In this document: positions 1-12,590 of the stretch, piece by piece
Position numbering within the stretch: the first letter of the stretch is position 1
Layout: each line of letters opens with the position of its first letter
DNA from: Strongylocentrotus droebachiensis
Taxonomy: Eukaryota; Echinodermata; Echinoidea; Camarodonta; Strongylocentrotidae
Length of the DNA stretch: 64,000 nucleotides
Assembly: GCA_035222895.1 (NCBI GenBank)
Contig: JAVYIG010006603.1
Coordinates: forward strand, 1 to 64,000
Direction of reading: 5' to 3'
Program-made: the position numbers and the translations under genes
The notes under the pieces: generated by a model
What the model was told of the DNA's origin: nothing
Databases searched by the model: none
What the model saw: only the letters and a program-made list of their open reading frames with translations

Positions 1-470
1 CAAATTTAAGTCCAAAATAATAATTGTGAATTAGTAAAATATGATATCAGTCGTTTGAAATCACTTAAAAGATTTCAGATCTTGATAATCATTTTTTTAT
101 GAATCTAATGTTAAAAGGTAATTTCATCACGATCCTAATCCTACCGGTATGTATTTTTCCTTACCGGAGATCATAAAGTAAATGCGATTTGGTCAACTTT
201 ATCAATCATACTCATAAATATAATTGCCTTTTTTGTTGTTGAATTTTCCAAAAAATAAGATATAATATTTGAGACATTATTTTAGATTATAAATATATTA
301 TAATTGTAGTACTATTATAATTGTAATACTAATATAATTGTAATACTAAGAGAGTAATAAAATAAAAATCTCTATTCATTGTGAACCGATTCATACATTT
401 TCAAATTGGTTGGCGTGGGAGCTTGATCAGAGGGTCCCTCTTCTTTGAAAGACGCTCCGCCGCCCCTGCT

Positions 471-564
471 TAGGATTATAGCTATTTGGCAGCTATTTAG
501 ACATTATGCTCCTTACAACTGATTAAATAATGCCAAACTTTCAACGAAGTTGGTCATGGCGCCA
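471..564. repeat. Direct repeat shared with the far end of the window
   Basis: Seen: GTTATAGCTATTTNGCAG-like start, ACAACTGATTAAATAA and a GGCGCCA end, matching 63,897-64,000 in the same orientation. The right copy is cut by the window edge. Inference: dispersed repeat or boundary of a larger duplication. Confidence 0.6.
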
Positions 565-2860
565 GATCTATTTATTTTGGATAATCGAACAAAAAATTCC
601 TCGACAAAAATTGTGTGGGTCTCTTTCAGGGCCAAAAACCTTTTTGTTAAAGACTTTGATGGTCTCAGTAACTCTAAGTGCTGAGATGTTATGAAAATGT
701 GGGATTGACTAAACCGGGGCATGCATACCGACATGCAGACACTCAGCATATGACATTGAAGCGGCAAATATCTCAATCAGAGTAACTGACAGGGTAGAGT
801 TTGTCCAATCTAGTTTAGTAAGGTACAAAATGACAAATACTGCCTCGTTGGGCGAGCACAAAATAAAGAATATACGCCATGTTGTGACCAAATAAAACCA
901 AGTTTGCTAAACTATGTGCATAGATTGCCAATGATCTCAGTACTGTTAGGACGCCATCTTCCTTTAAAATTGTTATAGTATCGAAGTTTAGAAACTTCGC
1001 ACCACATAAATGTAATTGATATGCTATATTCTCTCTCTATCACGGTTTTTTCTCCTCGCTTGTTCATGTAGTTGTGATCCGCTTTAACAGAATATTTAAT
1101 TTATATCCCTTTTTTCATAGCAGCTTATCATATTCTCTCCGTGCATGCAGCCTCCACGATTTTAATATCGCATTCGATCAACCTCGACCCGCGGCCTTTG
1201 TGAAAATAAGAGCTTTTCTTCAAAAGGCATCCGTTAAAGCAATTTATTACTACATGTATGAATAAAATAATTTATGATCCTCGTAACTTAATACGCGGGC
1301 TCGCAAAATAAATAACTGCAAAACTGAGTCGGGCAAGGAAATTCAATTATTCAACTTGTCTAATTTGTCAGATAAAGGGTCAGAAGCTGCTGAATGTAGA
1401 ATGTTTTGGAACCGAACTCATCACATATGGCAGCTTAGAGAAACATTATACCTGAATATATGAATGATTTGAAGACGATAGGGCAGATTATGTCCGTTTT
1501 GATATATATTTTGTTTCTTCTTCAATCATCCGTGTCCTCCCGCCTTATACATCATTCAACACAGATCGCACGACCCCGAAAATACTCCCGTTGCTATAGA
1601 TTAAGAATTAAAGGACCGTCTCTGTTTTAGCGTTGGGGGTGTGTTATTTTCTAAGCTGATTGCATGGGCGCGCGACACGAAAACCTGTCCAGCTAGGCAG
1701 TGGACTAGCTAGAATACGAGGTGACAGATGCCCGTGTATTGGCGTAAATATATTCAAGTGAATGATATACTAACACCAAAACAACAACAACAACATTGCT
1801 TGATACATCCAACATTCTCCTGAGATGCAGCCTGCACCGTTCGCACTCTCCTCTTTGTCATCTCCTTTTATTTTTCTCTCGGTCCATCGTCCATGATCCT
1901 CTCTCCTTCCATTCACCATCTTCCCACGTGTTCATTGGAGATCAACATCAGGGCCGAAAATAGACAACATTGCATGTGTTTCATTGTATAGCCTTCACTT
2001 TTAATACAAAAATAGTACAAAGGTGGGTAAAAAAGTATAGTTTCAGCTTATGAATCTAACGCTACTCTTAATACCTTAACACTATGTGTATGTACATGTA
2101 CACATCACCTGAAAAGAGTAACTTTTGTATACCTAGAGCGTAACCTCAACCTCCTTTTTTTTACCTGGTATTTTATATTTCAACGCTCCGTCTATATGCG
2201 AGTACGTTTACAATATTCACTTAGAATGTACTCAACGTGTAACATATCTTTGTATAAGTAATATATAAGTACCATCTGGTTCTTATCAAAGTCAGTTTGT
2301 AGTCGAAGACAGAGAGCACGGACATTACCATCAGACTAATACTGATGACACTAATAGCCCTGTACCTATTTCTTTGTTTGTCGGGGGAGGGGGTGTTAGT
2401 TTGGAAGACACCTGTAAAGTTAGCCGAATAAAAGTCCTCTGAAAAGGACTGCTCTTCAAATGCCCTTCAAAATCGAAATATGATGAGATTCAGTTTGGAT
2501 CAAATATTCATGTAGTCATGTAGTCCAATGTGTGCAAACTTCAGCAGGATTCTGTCAGTTTATTATCAGTTATCATTTTGACAATGCCAAACCCTTAGAG
2601 TATAATATACATCAATTCCTTCATAATAATAATAATAATGATAGCTAGTTCCTATAAATCGCTATTCAGGACCGAAGGTCCTCTCAAAGCACTTTACACA
2701 CATATATATTATTAGTACATGATCAACCTTTTCAAGCTGCTTCTATACAGTATTTTAAAAAGGTACGTGCAATTATGTGACCAGTACTTCACTTTCAACT
2801 AATTTATATGGACCTACAATAACAATATCGCAATTAATGGTCATGTTATCATTGCTGTTT
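565..2860. other. No gene seen
   Basis: AT-rich sequence without convincing splice-bounded frames. A short AAT microsatellite at 2,623-2,638 is followed by a repeat piece (CTCTCAAAGCACTTTACACA), related to a piece at 10,424-10,500. Confidence 0.5.
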
Positions 2861-2868
2861 CCTTTCAG

Positions 2869-3173
2869 GCAACAAACAAGTTGATTTAGAGAAACAAATA
2901 TCAAATGAAGTTAGAGATATTAAATTCACAACAAATGGTGTGTGCATTCGAAACCTCACAATTTTGCACATTATATGCTTGTTAAAAATATTTTTAAAAT
3001 ACCATTGTATTTGTTGTCATCTCGAAAATACCATGATGTGTTCAAATTCATTGCAGGTTAATGATGTAGTGGAGACCATGTGCCATTCAGACCATCGATA
3101 TCTCATTCAGACTGAATGGCGGCCACGTATGATAAAAGGATATAAGCTATATCATAACACACATATTCAATAA
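2869..3173 (+). CDS. Possible last two exons of a plus-strand gene
   Basis: Seen: a strong acceptor (tgctgtttcctttcag) at 2,868, then a 71-nt open segment to 2,939 reading NKQVDLEKQISNEVRDIKFT. A second acceptor (ttcattgcag) lies at 3,056, and an open segment continues in phase to TAA at 3,173 (VNDVVETMCHSDHRYLIQ, then WRPRMIKGYK). About 2 kb of AT-rich, repeat-poor sequence follows, with AATAAA near 3,690, as expected of a 3' UTR. The first donor is weak and no upstream exons were found in the window. Product not recognised. Confidence 0.3.
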
Positions 3174-5400
3174 CATTATATATTACATGTTTCATGTGTA
3201 GGAATAGCATATAAAATATACATGAACATATTACTTGGCAGTGTGAACGACTCAGGAATGAGGATGATTGCAAGAGCTCCAGCAATACCATCCCCATGTG
3301 CAGTTAGTAGTAATACATGAATATAATTTCCTTAAAATGTCCTTACATATATTCATTGATTAATATAATAGGTTTTATCATGATAAAATGTCCGTTTACA
3401 CTGAATCAGAACATTCTTACAGTTACATGTTGAAAAACTGGAATACATCACACATATTTATATAGTTGCATAGATTAAAGGTAGTATCAGTGATAGACAA
3501 AACAGACTATAATTTCAGCACACACGCTCTTGAAAGCCTTACGTGTATGTACAGGAGTATCCAAGGAAATAAAATGAAATGTAGTTATTTACAAAATGAA
3601 AGATTCTTGACACAATCATCTCTGAAGCAATTCACACAAGTATTAATAACAGATATTGGTGCATTTTTGTTTCATAATGAACACCCAAAATAAATAAAAA
3701 TGCATATATTTCATTGTTTAACGTTATTGACTTCATTGATATTAGGACACAGGTTACAGTCTACACACAAAAAAAATACTCTGGGGATATCTCTGATTGT
3801 GGTTATATGTACATGAAAAAAGATATCGTTATGAAATAATTCAAAATAACTCTCAAGCTTCTTCTTGCATTTGTTTACATCTGAAAACTATTCATTATAT
3901 CTGCACACATTACATCTTCGATTATTTCAGTACCTTCTTTTAATGTATGATAGTCATCATGTTCGTACGTAAGTGGGCAATTTCGTCATATTGCTCTAGA
4001 TAACTTTTGAATTTCAGTTCTTTAATTTGCATATCTGTATTTTGCTAACATTTGAAATATAATTTACATTGCTCCTTTCATCACAATTCTGTGGTTCACA
4101 CATTGTAATGTAAACTTTGTATTTCTTTCGAATCTTTGTGATTAGATCATAGCAATGATTATAAATGTATCAGATATTAAAGAGAGCATGTATATTTCTT
4201 TTCATTTAATCTAATTTCTAATTTATTTTTCAAACCATGACAAAAACATTGAATAAATATTACCGTCTGTATATACATCTGATGCTATAAAAATGTACAA
4301 AGTTGCATTAAATCATAGATGCATATAAATTTTGATCAAATGATTATGGACTGGTAAATATTATTGTGCTGTACTAAGAAAACGGTTTGCGATGTATACC
4401 TAAAAAGGCCAAAAGAGGCCACTCTGTTGACGAACACAACAGGTTAGCTGTGAACTTCATAATCAAAAAGTCGCAAGAAATACAGTATTCTATGCAAAAG
4501 TAGCAATCACAAATGGATTTGCACTTGCATGTACCTGTGAAGATACCATTACATAGGGAATTAAACATGATTTTACTTTTATCTATACTATGAATGCAAA
4601 CTTACGTCTTTTTTTTCTAAGGCACATTGAATTCTAGTACTTAAATCCAAAAGTAAGACCACAAAGACTTTCAGAAAAGGCAATTTCATTAGTTTTGTCA
4701 TCATCACCTATTAAAATGTGTCATCATTGCAATTACATATAACATAATCTAAACAAGGTTTTTATGGGCAATAGAAGCGACGTTGAAATTGCTCGTGAAT
4801 TAATTTCTCCAAAATCTTTTTGTTCATGTTTTAGGTACTAAAAATTTAATTATTTCATTTTAGATCCGGCTTACGTATAGAATCATGCATGACGCTTTTA
4901 AAGCCAATGCAATCACTGATGACTTCACTTCAAAGTGCAGCAATTCATATATCATATCCATATTTCAGAAGAAAAAAATGTTTACAAACGCTGTGTTGAC
5001 AATCTTTTCCATCAATGAATAGAATATTACATACTTTAAAAAGTTTATCCCACAAAAAATACCGTTAATAGCAATAGGATTAGTGAACCTTGGATTCATG
5101 TTATCAAATATTGCACAGGCTCGAAAAGATATGCAGAACATTCAGTAAACTCATATTACATATACAGGTACAAACAAAAATTGCACTTTAAACAATGGCA
5201 CTTAAATATATTTAAAAGTTCGATGTGCTATCCTAGAAGTGTTACTATGTACATCAAGGCGAGAATATACATATGAAAATGTATAATGAGACTGTTTTTG
5301 TCTGAACATACTGCAAACCCGTTTGTGATAATCAAAAGTTTAGAATGAACTGCCTAATCTGTATAGAAGCTTTATTGGACCATAATTGATATGACATGGT
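3174..5400. other. Repeat-poor AT-rich stretch
   Basis: About 2.2 kb with no recognised repeat or frame. If the exons at 2,869-3,173 are real, the first part could be their 3' UTR (AATAAA near 3,690). Otherwise plain intergenic sequence. Confidence 0.4.
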
Positions 5401-5419
5401 AAAACACATTTTCAATGTC

Positions 5420-5700
5420 CATTTTCCATAGAGTCTTAGTCGAATGGTTTGAACACTTAACTCAAGATGCCAGGGTCTTAGGTTCGATATAACCCTGGCA
5501 CATACGTGTTTCCGAAGCAATGCATTCTATCTATATTGCCTCTCTCCACCCAGGTGTTAAATGGGTACCGAGTAGGATGCAAACAAAATCATCCTAGTTG
5601 CATAATGGCGCCCGCCTTGCATAATGGTCCATAGGGAGTGGAGAATGTTCACACACTGTGTATGGGCAAGCCTGAATCTGATGTCAGGGTTAATAATATG
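5420..5700 (+). mobile_element. Second SINE family, tRNA-like head
   Basis: Seen: A-box-like TAGTCGAATGG and B-box-like GGTTCGATATAACC about 45 bases apart, then a body with CCACCCAGGTGTTAAATGGG and GGCAAGCCTGAATCTGATGT. The body matches 37,620-37,830 and 38,808-39,020, and a related piece is at 27,870-28,040. The B box is imperfect. Confidence 0.5.
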
Positions 5701-5701
5701 C

Positions 5702-6031
5702 AGAGCTGCCAACCTTGTGCGACCAAAAAAAGGAATCATGATGGCAAAAAAAGGAATTTCAAGCAAAAAAAAGGAATTCATTAAAACAAAACTTACAACC
5801 ACGCGCGACACAATTCCAATGCTTCTTTTTGAGAATACTTTTCTCTTCAAGTATGTTTCAACCTTAGTTTTCTATTGAATTTGTGATCAAAATAACATAT
5901 TAGGGCAGTTGTTTGACGTGCGGTATGTAAAAAAAAAAAATTAAGAAAAAAAAACGTATTTTCTGAAAAAAAAACGTAATTGGGATTAAAAAACGGAATA
6001 ATTCCGGGAAAAACGGAATGGTTGGCAGCTA
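5702..6031. mobile_element. Short MITE with AGCTGCCAACC ends
   Basis: Seen: AGAGCTGCCAACC at the left and GGTTGGCAGCTAT at the right, with an interior of A-rich near-repeats (aaaaaaaggaat, then aaaaaaacgta). The inverted ends and lack of coding potential mark it as a non-autonomous element. Confidence 0.6.
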
Positions 6032-6619
6032 TGGATATGTATATCAAGCTGTTAGAGATCGTAGAGGTATCATATTCGATATCAAATCAGACACAGTATT
6101 TGTTATTAAGAGAGTTGGTACATTGCATTCATACAAATAGAGAAAGGTGAATTTCAAATGGATTTTCTTGCACAATCATCATAAATCATTTCAAAATTGT
6201 CTGTCGTTGGAAGGTACTTTCAATAATTGCCATGTTCAGATTATATGAATAGTCCTAAACTGAAGTGGGACTATCAACAAACAAATGTGTTTGTAATTGC
6301 TAAAAAATAATGTGAGCATAGTTATGTTCCTGAGGCTGATATTTTAAAATAGAGAAGTGATATTGGCTGCCTCTACTTTCGGGGAATATGAATATTGACA
6401 ATTAATATTGCCTTTGAAAATCATATCGCCCTCATCTTACGACTCAGGGCAATATATTTTGATGTCCTCCATCAAGACCATACCAAAATGGGGAACTTTG
6501 ATTAAGCTACACAACCACTATACTCTCATATCTATATAAATGTATATATACATACAAATATAAATATATATCTCATTGGGATAATGTAGACCTAAATAGA
6601 GAACTATACAATTCACATC

Positions 6620-6901
6620 TCATGAAGTACCAAAAAACTCATCTGCGAGACGAATTTCATCAGTCTCCTTTAGAACACCCGTCAGAGCTTCACACTTCTT
6701 GGCCTTGGTTTGCTCCTTTCTCCAGTCTCGGAGCATTGACAGTGTACCCATGTATGATACATCTGGATTCGTCATGTTTGTGTTGTCATAACGTTTGATA
6801 TCTTCTGGCTAAAAGCCGAGAGCCTTCCCTAGATTATCTATCTCATCAAGCCTTGTAACCTTTCGAGGAACAGTGTTTAGCCTATCGTTAAAGTCTTCTG
6901 T
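6620..6901 (-). pseudogene. Death-domain exon, broken copy (cassette 3)
   Basis: Seen: a full-length relative of the Death exons at 43.4 and 41.2 kb, including GTLSMLRDW and a C-terminal LADEFFGTS followed by TGA. It has a one-base deletion just after the acceptor relative to the open copies and an in-frame TAG after NLGKALGF. The conserved acceptor context (aacatttcaggtag) and the 3' flank with the TA-rich tract near 6,530-6,580 are kept. Either defect alone would truncate the domain. Assembly error cannot be excluded for the deletion, but the stop is a substitution. Confidence 0.75.
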
Positions 6902-7640
6902 CTACCTGAAATGTTCCTTAAATAAATCATATTAAAAAAACAGATATGTTAGTATGTTTCTAATTGCATGTCCTGACAACAGGTGGGGAGGGGGGGGGGG
7001 TGCAGCCAAACATTCTAGCCAATGGATACATGTATATATAAACCAAAATTTGCTATCACTTGCCTGGACCCTAATTTGCCTGGACGGGTATAGTACGACG
7101 GACATTCTGTTTCCCCGTCGCCTAATAATTTGAAATGTTATGGTTTTGATTTTGATATGATATCATCATATTATATGTCTTTTTAAACCAAATTAAATAA
7201 ATTAATAAATAAATGCACCATGAGTAACAGTGATATTAATTCTTTGTTTAAATGTGAGCGAGCCTCTACTACGTTTCAATTCACAGCATACAAGCAGCGT
7301 TGAATCATATATATTGGACTTTAATTATAAGAAACGTGAGCCCGGTTTTCCCTTCAGTTCATTTACTGAATTTGTTTGTGTCTTCAAATATACACTTACA
7401 TTGCAACTAAGCAACAAATATTGAAGGAAATTAAATCCACTCTTTTTGATGCAGTTCTTGTTGCAATTTGATTATCATTTACCTTGCAATAATAGAAAAA
7501 AGCAAATGTGTTAGGGGAAAACTGCACCCTTGCCCCTTCTCCTCCAAAGGCATTAGTGATTTTAGGTTTATACCAGCACATATTTGAATATACCAACCAT
7601 GCTGACAGTATTAAAGGTGAAAGAAATGATCATAACTTAC

Positions 7641-7675
7641 TCTAGAGTCCCACCAGTGGCTCTGCTCCCTCACCT
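7641..7675 (-). pseudogene. Decayed linker exon (cassette 3)
   Basis: Seen: a GTAAGT donor and flanking intron matching the other linker copies, but only the last ~20 exon bases (ACTGGTGGGACTCTAGA) resemble them. The 5' half is replaced, and the frame that matches the paralogues is not open back to an acceptor. Treated as a remnant of the linker of the 6.6 kb Death copy. Confidence 0.45.
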
Positions 7676-7884
7676 ATAATCCACAAATAGTGTATGAAAT
7701 ATTTAGAAAAAGGTAAACTAAAGGGGAAGTCCTCTCTCATATTAAGTTGGTTTTAACAAAGGAAGTAAAACGGTCGGAAAATGTCAGTGAAAATTTGAGC
7801 AAATTCCGATTAAAAAAAAGAAAGTTATGTATGTATTAGTTGCGATCAATCAAACCCTAACTGGCATCTCGGTGACAACACCGA

Positions 7885-8190
7885 CATGTTCTAGGACAAT
7901 TACCCCCTGGAAAATAACCCTTGGCCAATTAATAGCTGGAAAATTACCCTCCCCCCAAACAAAATAAGAAATATTGCTTTTATTAAAACCAACTTATATC
8001 AGGGTAGGGTTTCCCTGTCATGAATAGAGAGGAGGTGGGGTAATTTTTGGTTGGGAGGTCATTGTCCTCGGGGGGGGGGGGGGGGGGGGGGTTGTCCTTG
8101 GTGGTACTTTTTCAGGGGGTTATTGTCCTTGGGAAAATTTTACCAGGGGGTAATTTTTCCATGATTGTCCTCGGTAATTGTCTTGATAAG
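7885..8190. repeat. Degenerate foldback with the same subrepeat motif
   Basis: Seen: AGGACAATTACCCCCTGG-type units at 7,890-7,955 and inverted units (GGGGGTTATTGTCCTTGG) at 8,035-8,190, with a 23-base G run at about 8,070. An inverted pair with TTAAGTTGGTTTTAA (7,744 and about 7,982) lies around the left array. The units are ATT rather than ACT, so this is an older or different subfamily. Confidence 0.5.
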
Positions 8191-8605
8191 CTGTGACATA
8201 TCCTGCAAGGTCCCTTCCCATTTGATCTGTATTTTTAAAAGAATTAAACCAATCATAATAAGACAAAACAGCTGCTATGTTCCATGAAAGCATTTGTTTC
8301 CTAATTGCCCATATTGCCACCACATTGTACTCCCGACTGCAGTGCTGGGCTTGATAGCGACAAATCGCCTAGTCCAGAATGTGACCTATTTAATTTTGAT
8401 CTCCACCACACCAGCAATGCGACCTCCCCCAACTTACTTGCTGCCAGCCGAAGATGGCGTGATCTTCGAATTAGAATGCCCGGTTGGCGTCTTATTTTTT
8501 CGTACTATTGCGAGTCCAGATTGAGCTCGCGAAGGAAACCTGCGCATGCGCACTCGCGAAGGAAAACAGATTATGTGAGGAATAGAAAGTCTTGACTATG
8601 ATTAC

Positions 8606-8698
8606 CTGGTGTGCCGCCAGTAGAGAACGGGATGAATGCAGGTGTACCCACTAGTGTTTCTTCGCCTGAAGGGACAGGAATTCCAAACCTCTCTAATT
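8606..8698 (-). CDS. Candidate Pro/Gly-rich linker exon (cassette 3)
   Basis: Seen: a 93-nt open segment with acceptor actctctag and donor CCAG|GTAATC, reading LERFGIPVPSGEETLVGTPA then FIPFSTGGTP. It enters and leaves in phase 1, so it could follow UPA exon 2 as the 70-nt linker does. Its outgoing phase fits the other possible acceptor (tttcag|GTAGAC) of the Death copy at 6.6 kb. I see no paralogue of this exon in gene B. Confidence 0.4.
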
Positions 8699-9744
8699 CT
8701 AGAGAGTTAAAGAAAGAATAGTTGAACAGGTTTAAGAACAAAATACAGATTTTTCTTAAGCAGAGAAGATAACTATATACGGGAAATGACACAAAGAGAT
8801 TAAGACTATGTGGGTCCGATTACATTTTAAATGCGAAATTTGTCAACTCTAAACGGACAAGTGGGTATATCCTCTCCCGGCCTAGTCAATATGTCCCCTC
8901 TATGTTAACCGTCTAGCACAGCGTTTTTCAACCGGGGCGCTGCGATACCCTGCGGTGCTACAAAATGATTTTTTGTTTTTTATTAAAGGTGTATTTTGGA
9001 ATAACGTCAACATGAAAGCAAAGTATTAAAAACCGTAAGATCCCCAAATATTTATCACTTTGGATATTTTGATGAGGAAATAACATCAGAGATAGTAAAA
9101 TGTCGTTTTCCTTCATGAATATCCCTATTATGATATTAAGATATTCGGGTACCTCGATTCCCCAATATCATCACGATTCAGGCATTATGGCGCCCGAATA
9201 TAACCTTATCTATTGAATTTTATTTATCTTAATGAAATTTATACCACAACAAAGTGCCCCCAAAGCCTCCTCCGCTTCACTTCTTGCAAAATCTATGAAA
9301 CAGGATGATTCCTAGCGACCACAGGACTGAATATATTATTACATTGTATCTGGTGTGTACAAAATATAATCTTTGCCATATAATAAAATTGCCATCGTTT
9401 GCTCGCTCGCTGGCAATATTTGGGATCCGGATTGTAAGTTCTTTGGCAAGACGTTCTCATGGCCCTCACTCAAAATGTGTTCTTACGTCTCTGTGTAAGA
9501 GGAATAGAAAACAACTACTTGTTAATGACTTTGGATTGGGGTGACGCAAAACTTGTTAACCCTTAAAAGGATACAGTGACTAACTAAAAGGTAGGGAAAA
9601 TGTTATCTAATTAGTAGACTAAGGACTGGTGACCCACAATGACTGAACCCACGCCACACCACGTATTGTCATCGTACTCAAATTAATAAAATCATGCTAT
9701 CAGTGAATTGAAATTTGAAAGAAAATTATTATCAATCGGTAAAG

Positions 9745-9955
9745 GGACGCGCGATAGCTCAGTTTGTAAAGCATTGGTCTCGTAATCCGAATACCCGGGT
9801 TCGAAACCAAGGCGATGCGCTATAGTGCCCTTTGGTACGGCATTTATCCTTATTACCTGGACCCTCGGAGAAGACTTAACGCCGTCGGTCCCCTGGTTGC
9901 ATGCTTACTATGCTTTCTTAGCTGTCAGGTAAAATAACCGCCACTAGATTTTATT
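9745..9955 (+). mobile_element. tRNA-derived SINE (tRNA-Thr-like head)
   Basis: Seen: a tRNA-like head with A box GATAGCTCAGTTTGTAAAG, anticodon loop CTCGTAA (CGT, Thr) and B box GGGTTCGAAACC, then a body GCGATGCGCTATAGTGCCCT ending in GTCAGGTAAAATAACCGCCA. A second copy lies at 62,594. The mismatched acceptor stem and non-tRNA body argue against a working tRNA gene. Confidence 0.75.
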
Positions 9956-10707
9956 CTTCAGCTGTTTTTCTCACTTTTCAGCATCGTTTCACTAAAAGCA
10001 GCTGGATATATTATAGTTTGTCTATAGTTTGTCAACAACTTTAAACTTTTGATTGGGCAAATAATTATTCATACTCTTATTGTAAAGGAACTTTTTTTAA
10101 ACATAATTTTGTTTGCAAGTCAAAATTTAATTACTTTTCTCCCATGTTTAGGATCTATTTATCTCTAACTAACACACATTTTTCAAATTTTGCACTTTGG
10201 TGATTCTTGTCAGAAAAATGTATGCAGGATAATGACTCTCTCTACTCTATTTCAAATTATGTTTAGGAAAATAATTTTGCAAATTGGTGTTGCCCCTGTT
10301 TCCCTTTATATAATACTTTACCGTGATTCTACATCAAAGCCTCCAAATACGCATTATGCATGCAAATACTTGAAGCACGAAATTGAAGAGGAAAATACCT
10401 TATTGATAATAATTATAAAAAAAAAAATTGTTTAGCGTTCAATACGAAATACCATCTCTAAGCGCTTTACAATATATTATTACTCCGGTCATCGGATTCA
10501 TTCACGCACAATTACCCAGTTTCATAACTCATATTGGAGGCTGAATGTTGATTTGGGTTTTTTTCCTCAAGAGTTCTGTCACATCTTGGCTAGTGTGTTG
10601 AATATTGATGATATTTGAAATGCATGATGGGCTTTGTTTTTTAGCTCACTAATTTTGGATCAACACTATGTGGTTTTCCGTTGTAAATTAACATACTAAA
10701 GAATAAT

Positions 10708-11020
10708 CTACGAACCTGCTTCGATGACATCAGCACAGTCCTTCATTTCATTCTTTAGAAATCTCTTCCTCAGATTCAGAGCACTTTTACTCTTCCGTCC
10801 ATTTGTCATAACAAACTTGGACAAAAGAGTATTGAATGCGCTCTGTGGATTCAGGGCAACATTGGCCCCCGTCGCTGCGGCAGCGCCATCGGCTGTGCTA
10901 AATCCAAGGTATACGCTGAAGTTCATTGCGGGGACATTCACAAGATTAATCTGCTTTGACAATCTCAGCAAAAATATGTCAGTCAAAATCTCCTTCATCA
11001 TAAGTTGCGAAGTGCTCACG
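10708..11020 (-). CDS. Divergent Death-fold-like terminal exon
   Basis: Seen: a 313-nt exon after acceptor ttcttttatag, open for 103 codons to a TAG stop. It begins VSTSQLMMKEILTDIFLLRL and carries YLGFSTADGAAAA, SAFNTLLSKFV, SALNLRKRFL and KDCADVIEAG. The spacing (helix, YLGF turn, then AF..LL..(W/F), then AL.L...L) resembles a Death domain, with Phe in place of the usual Trp. Its single leading base completes the linker phase (GA + C = Asp). It is not similar in sequence to the Death exons at 6.6, 15.9, 41.2 and 43.4 kb. Inference: alternative terminal exon of gene A or the end of a neighbouring gene. A CAG|GT near its end could also act as a donor. Confidence 0.6.
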
Positions 11021-11574
11021 CTATAAAAGAAATATATATAATTAAAGAAAAATTTTTTTAGAAAAACACAATGACCTTTAATAGTTAACACATTAATGGA
11101 TATGTTTTCATTATAACATAATTTGTTTTTAGAACAAGAAGGGTGTGCGCTAATATACTTAAACACAGAGTGAAAACACCATAGGTGCCGGAAGTGGGGG
11201 GGGGGGGCAGTGGGGGTGCAAAACACATCCCCCCCCCCCCAAAAAAAAAAAAAAGTGGCCTCCCCCCTCCGAAAAACAAAAACAAAACAGTAAAGGAGAA
11301 AATATGGTTTGTATTCTTGACCCAAAAGAACATAACAATAATAAAAACCTGAATCAAATCACATACAATATTCCATTCAAAGAAAAGGAAAGTTAACAAC
11401 AATTACATTTCCTAAACATTCCGCATGCCACCTAGGCCTATATTTATCAATGGAGGTTTTTAAAATGGCGATACGCGCATATCATGGAAACATTGTGAGA
11501 GGATGGGAAATCGTGTGTGTGTTTGTTATAGGGGTGAGGAGACAGGGGTAAGCCCTTGAACGCTGGCGTACTGA

Positions 11575-12590
11575 TGGAGGGGGGGGGGGAGGGGCGGTTA
11601 TTTCGTATTCGATACCAGTGATTTACAAATGTTGCTGAAATGACATAATTTTACGGGTTTTTTTTCTCAATTTTTGTGTAAGTCATACCTTTGTATGCGT
11701 TTGTTGAAAAATTAGAAACTCCCAACGTAACAGTCGGGCGAAAAAAAATGCTTATTTAGAAGCTTTATGTCAGGGCCTGCAGAACGACTGGGCTCGGGGG
11801 CTCGAGCCCCCCTCACTTTTTGAAAAAGTATGTTACAGATAAAAAGTAAAGAAAGAGAGAGAGAAAAAATAAGTGACCTGCCAATGTCAAATGAGGTATC
11901 AAAATCTGACCATAATTAAATGCCTAAAACATTTCGAGCTTCCGGGGGCTCTACCCCCCTGGACCCCACCAACGACCCTAAGGCAGGCCCCTGGATGCTC
12001 ATCTGACCGTAGTTAAATATCTAAAACCCTTGAGCTTCAGGGGGCTATGCCCCCTGGACCACATCAATGGCCTTAAAGAGGGCCCCTGGATGCTCATCTA
12101 ACCGTAATTAAATACCTAAAACCCCTGAGCTTCCGGGGGCTCTGCCCCCTGGACTCCCCGCCAATTAGTGACCTGCCAGTTTCACAAATAAGGTATCGAA
12201 ATATGCTTATCTGACCGTAATATAATACCTAAAAACCCCTGAGCTTCCGGGGGCTCTGCCCCCTGGACTCCCCGCCAATTAGTGACCTGCTAGTGTTACA
12301 AATAAGGTATCGAAATATGCTTATCTGACCGTAATATAATGCCTAAAAACCCTGGGCTTCCGAGGGCTCAGCCCCTTCACCCCCTGCCGGGGCTCAGGCC
12401 CTGGATCCCACGGCAATTTACGCTCTACCTGATCGTTAATACTCCACTTTGAAAAATGTTCCGCTGGGCCTGCATGTAACTTGTAAGAGTGGTGGCGATG
12501 CAGATTTTTCTTCTGGCCCCCTGAAAGTTGAGTCCCTGGAATGTTTGCCCCCCCCCCCCCCATCCCAAACTGCTCCGGCGCGCCTTCTGG
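11575..12590. repeat. Longer copy of the G-run/C-run repeat
   Basis: Seen: begins with a G run near 11,577 and ends with a C run near 12,564. The 5' part matches 54,990-55,300. Four to five tandem units of about 115-130 bp follow, each with ATCTGACCGTAAT..AATRCC and the palindromic GGGGGCTCTGCCCCC box. Copy number differs from the 55 kb copy. Inference: a dispersed non-autonomous element that expands internally. Confidence 0.65.

Noticed and set aside
11085..11402. Gly/Phe-rich ORF upstream of the divergent Death-like exon
   Set aside because: It spans a poly-C/poly-A repeat and lies before a good acceptor; intronic read-through.
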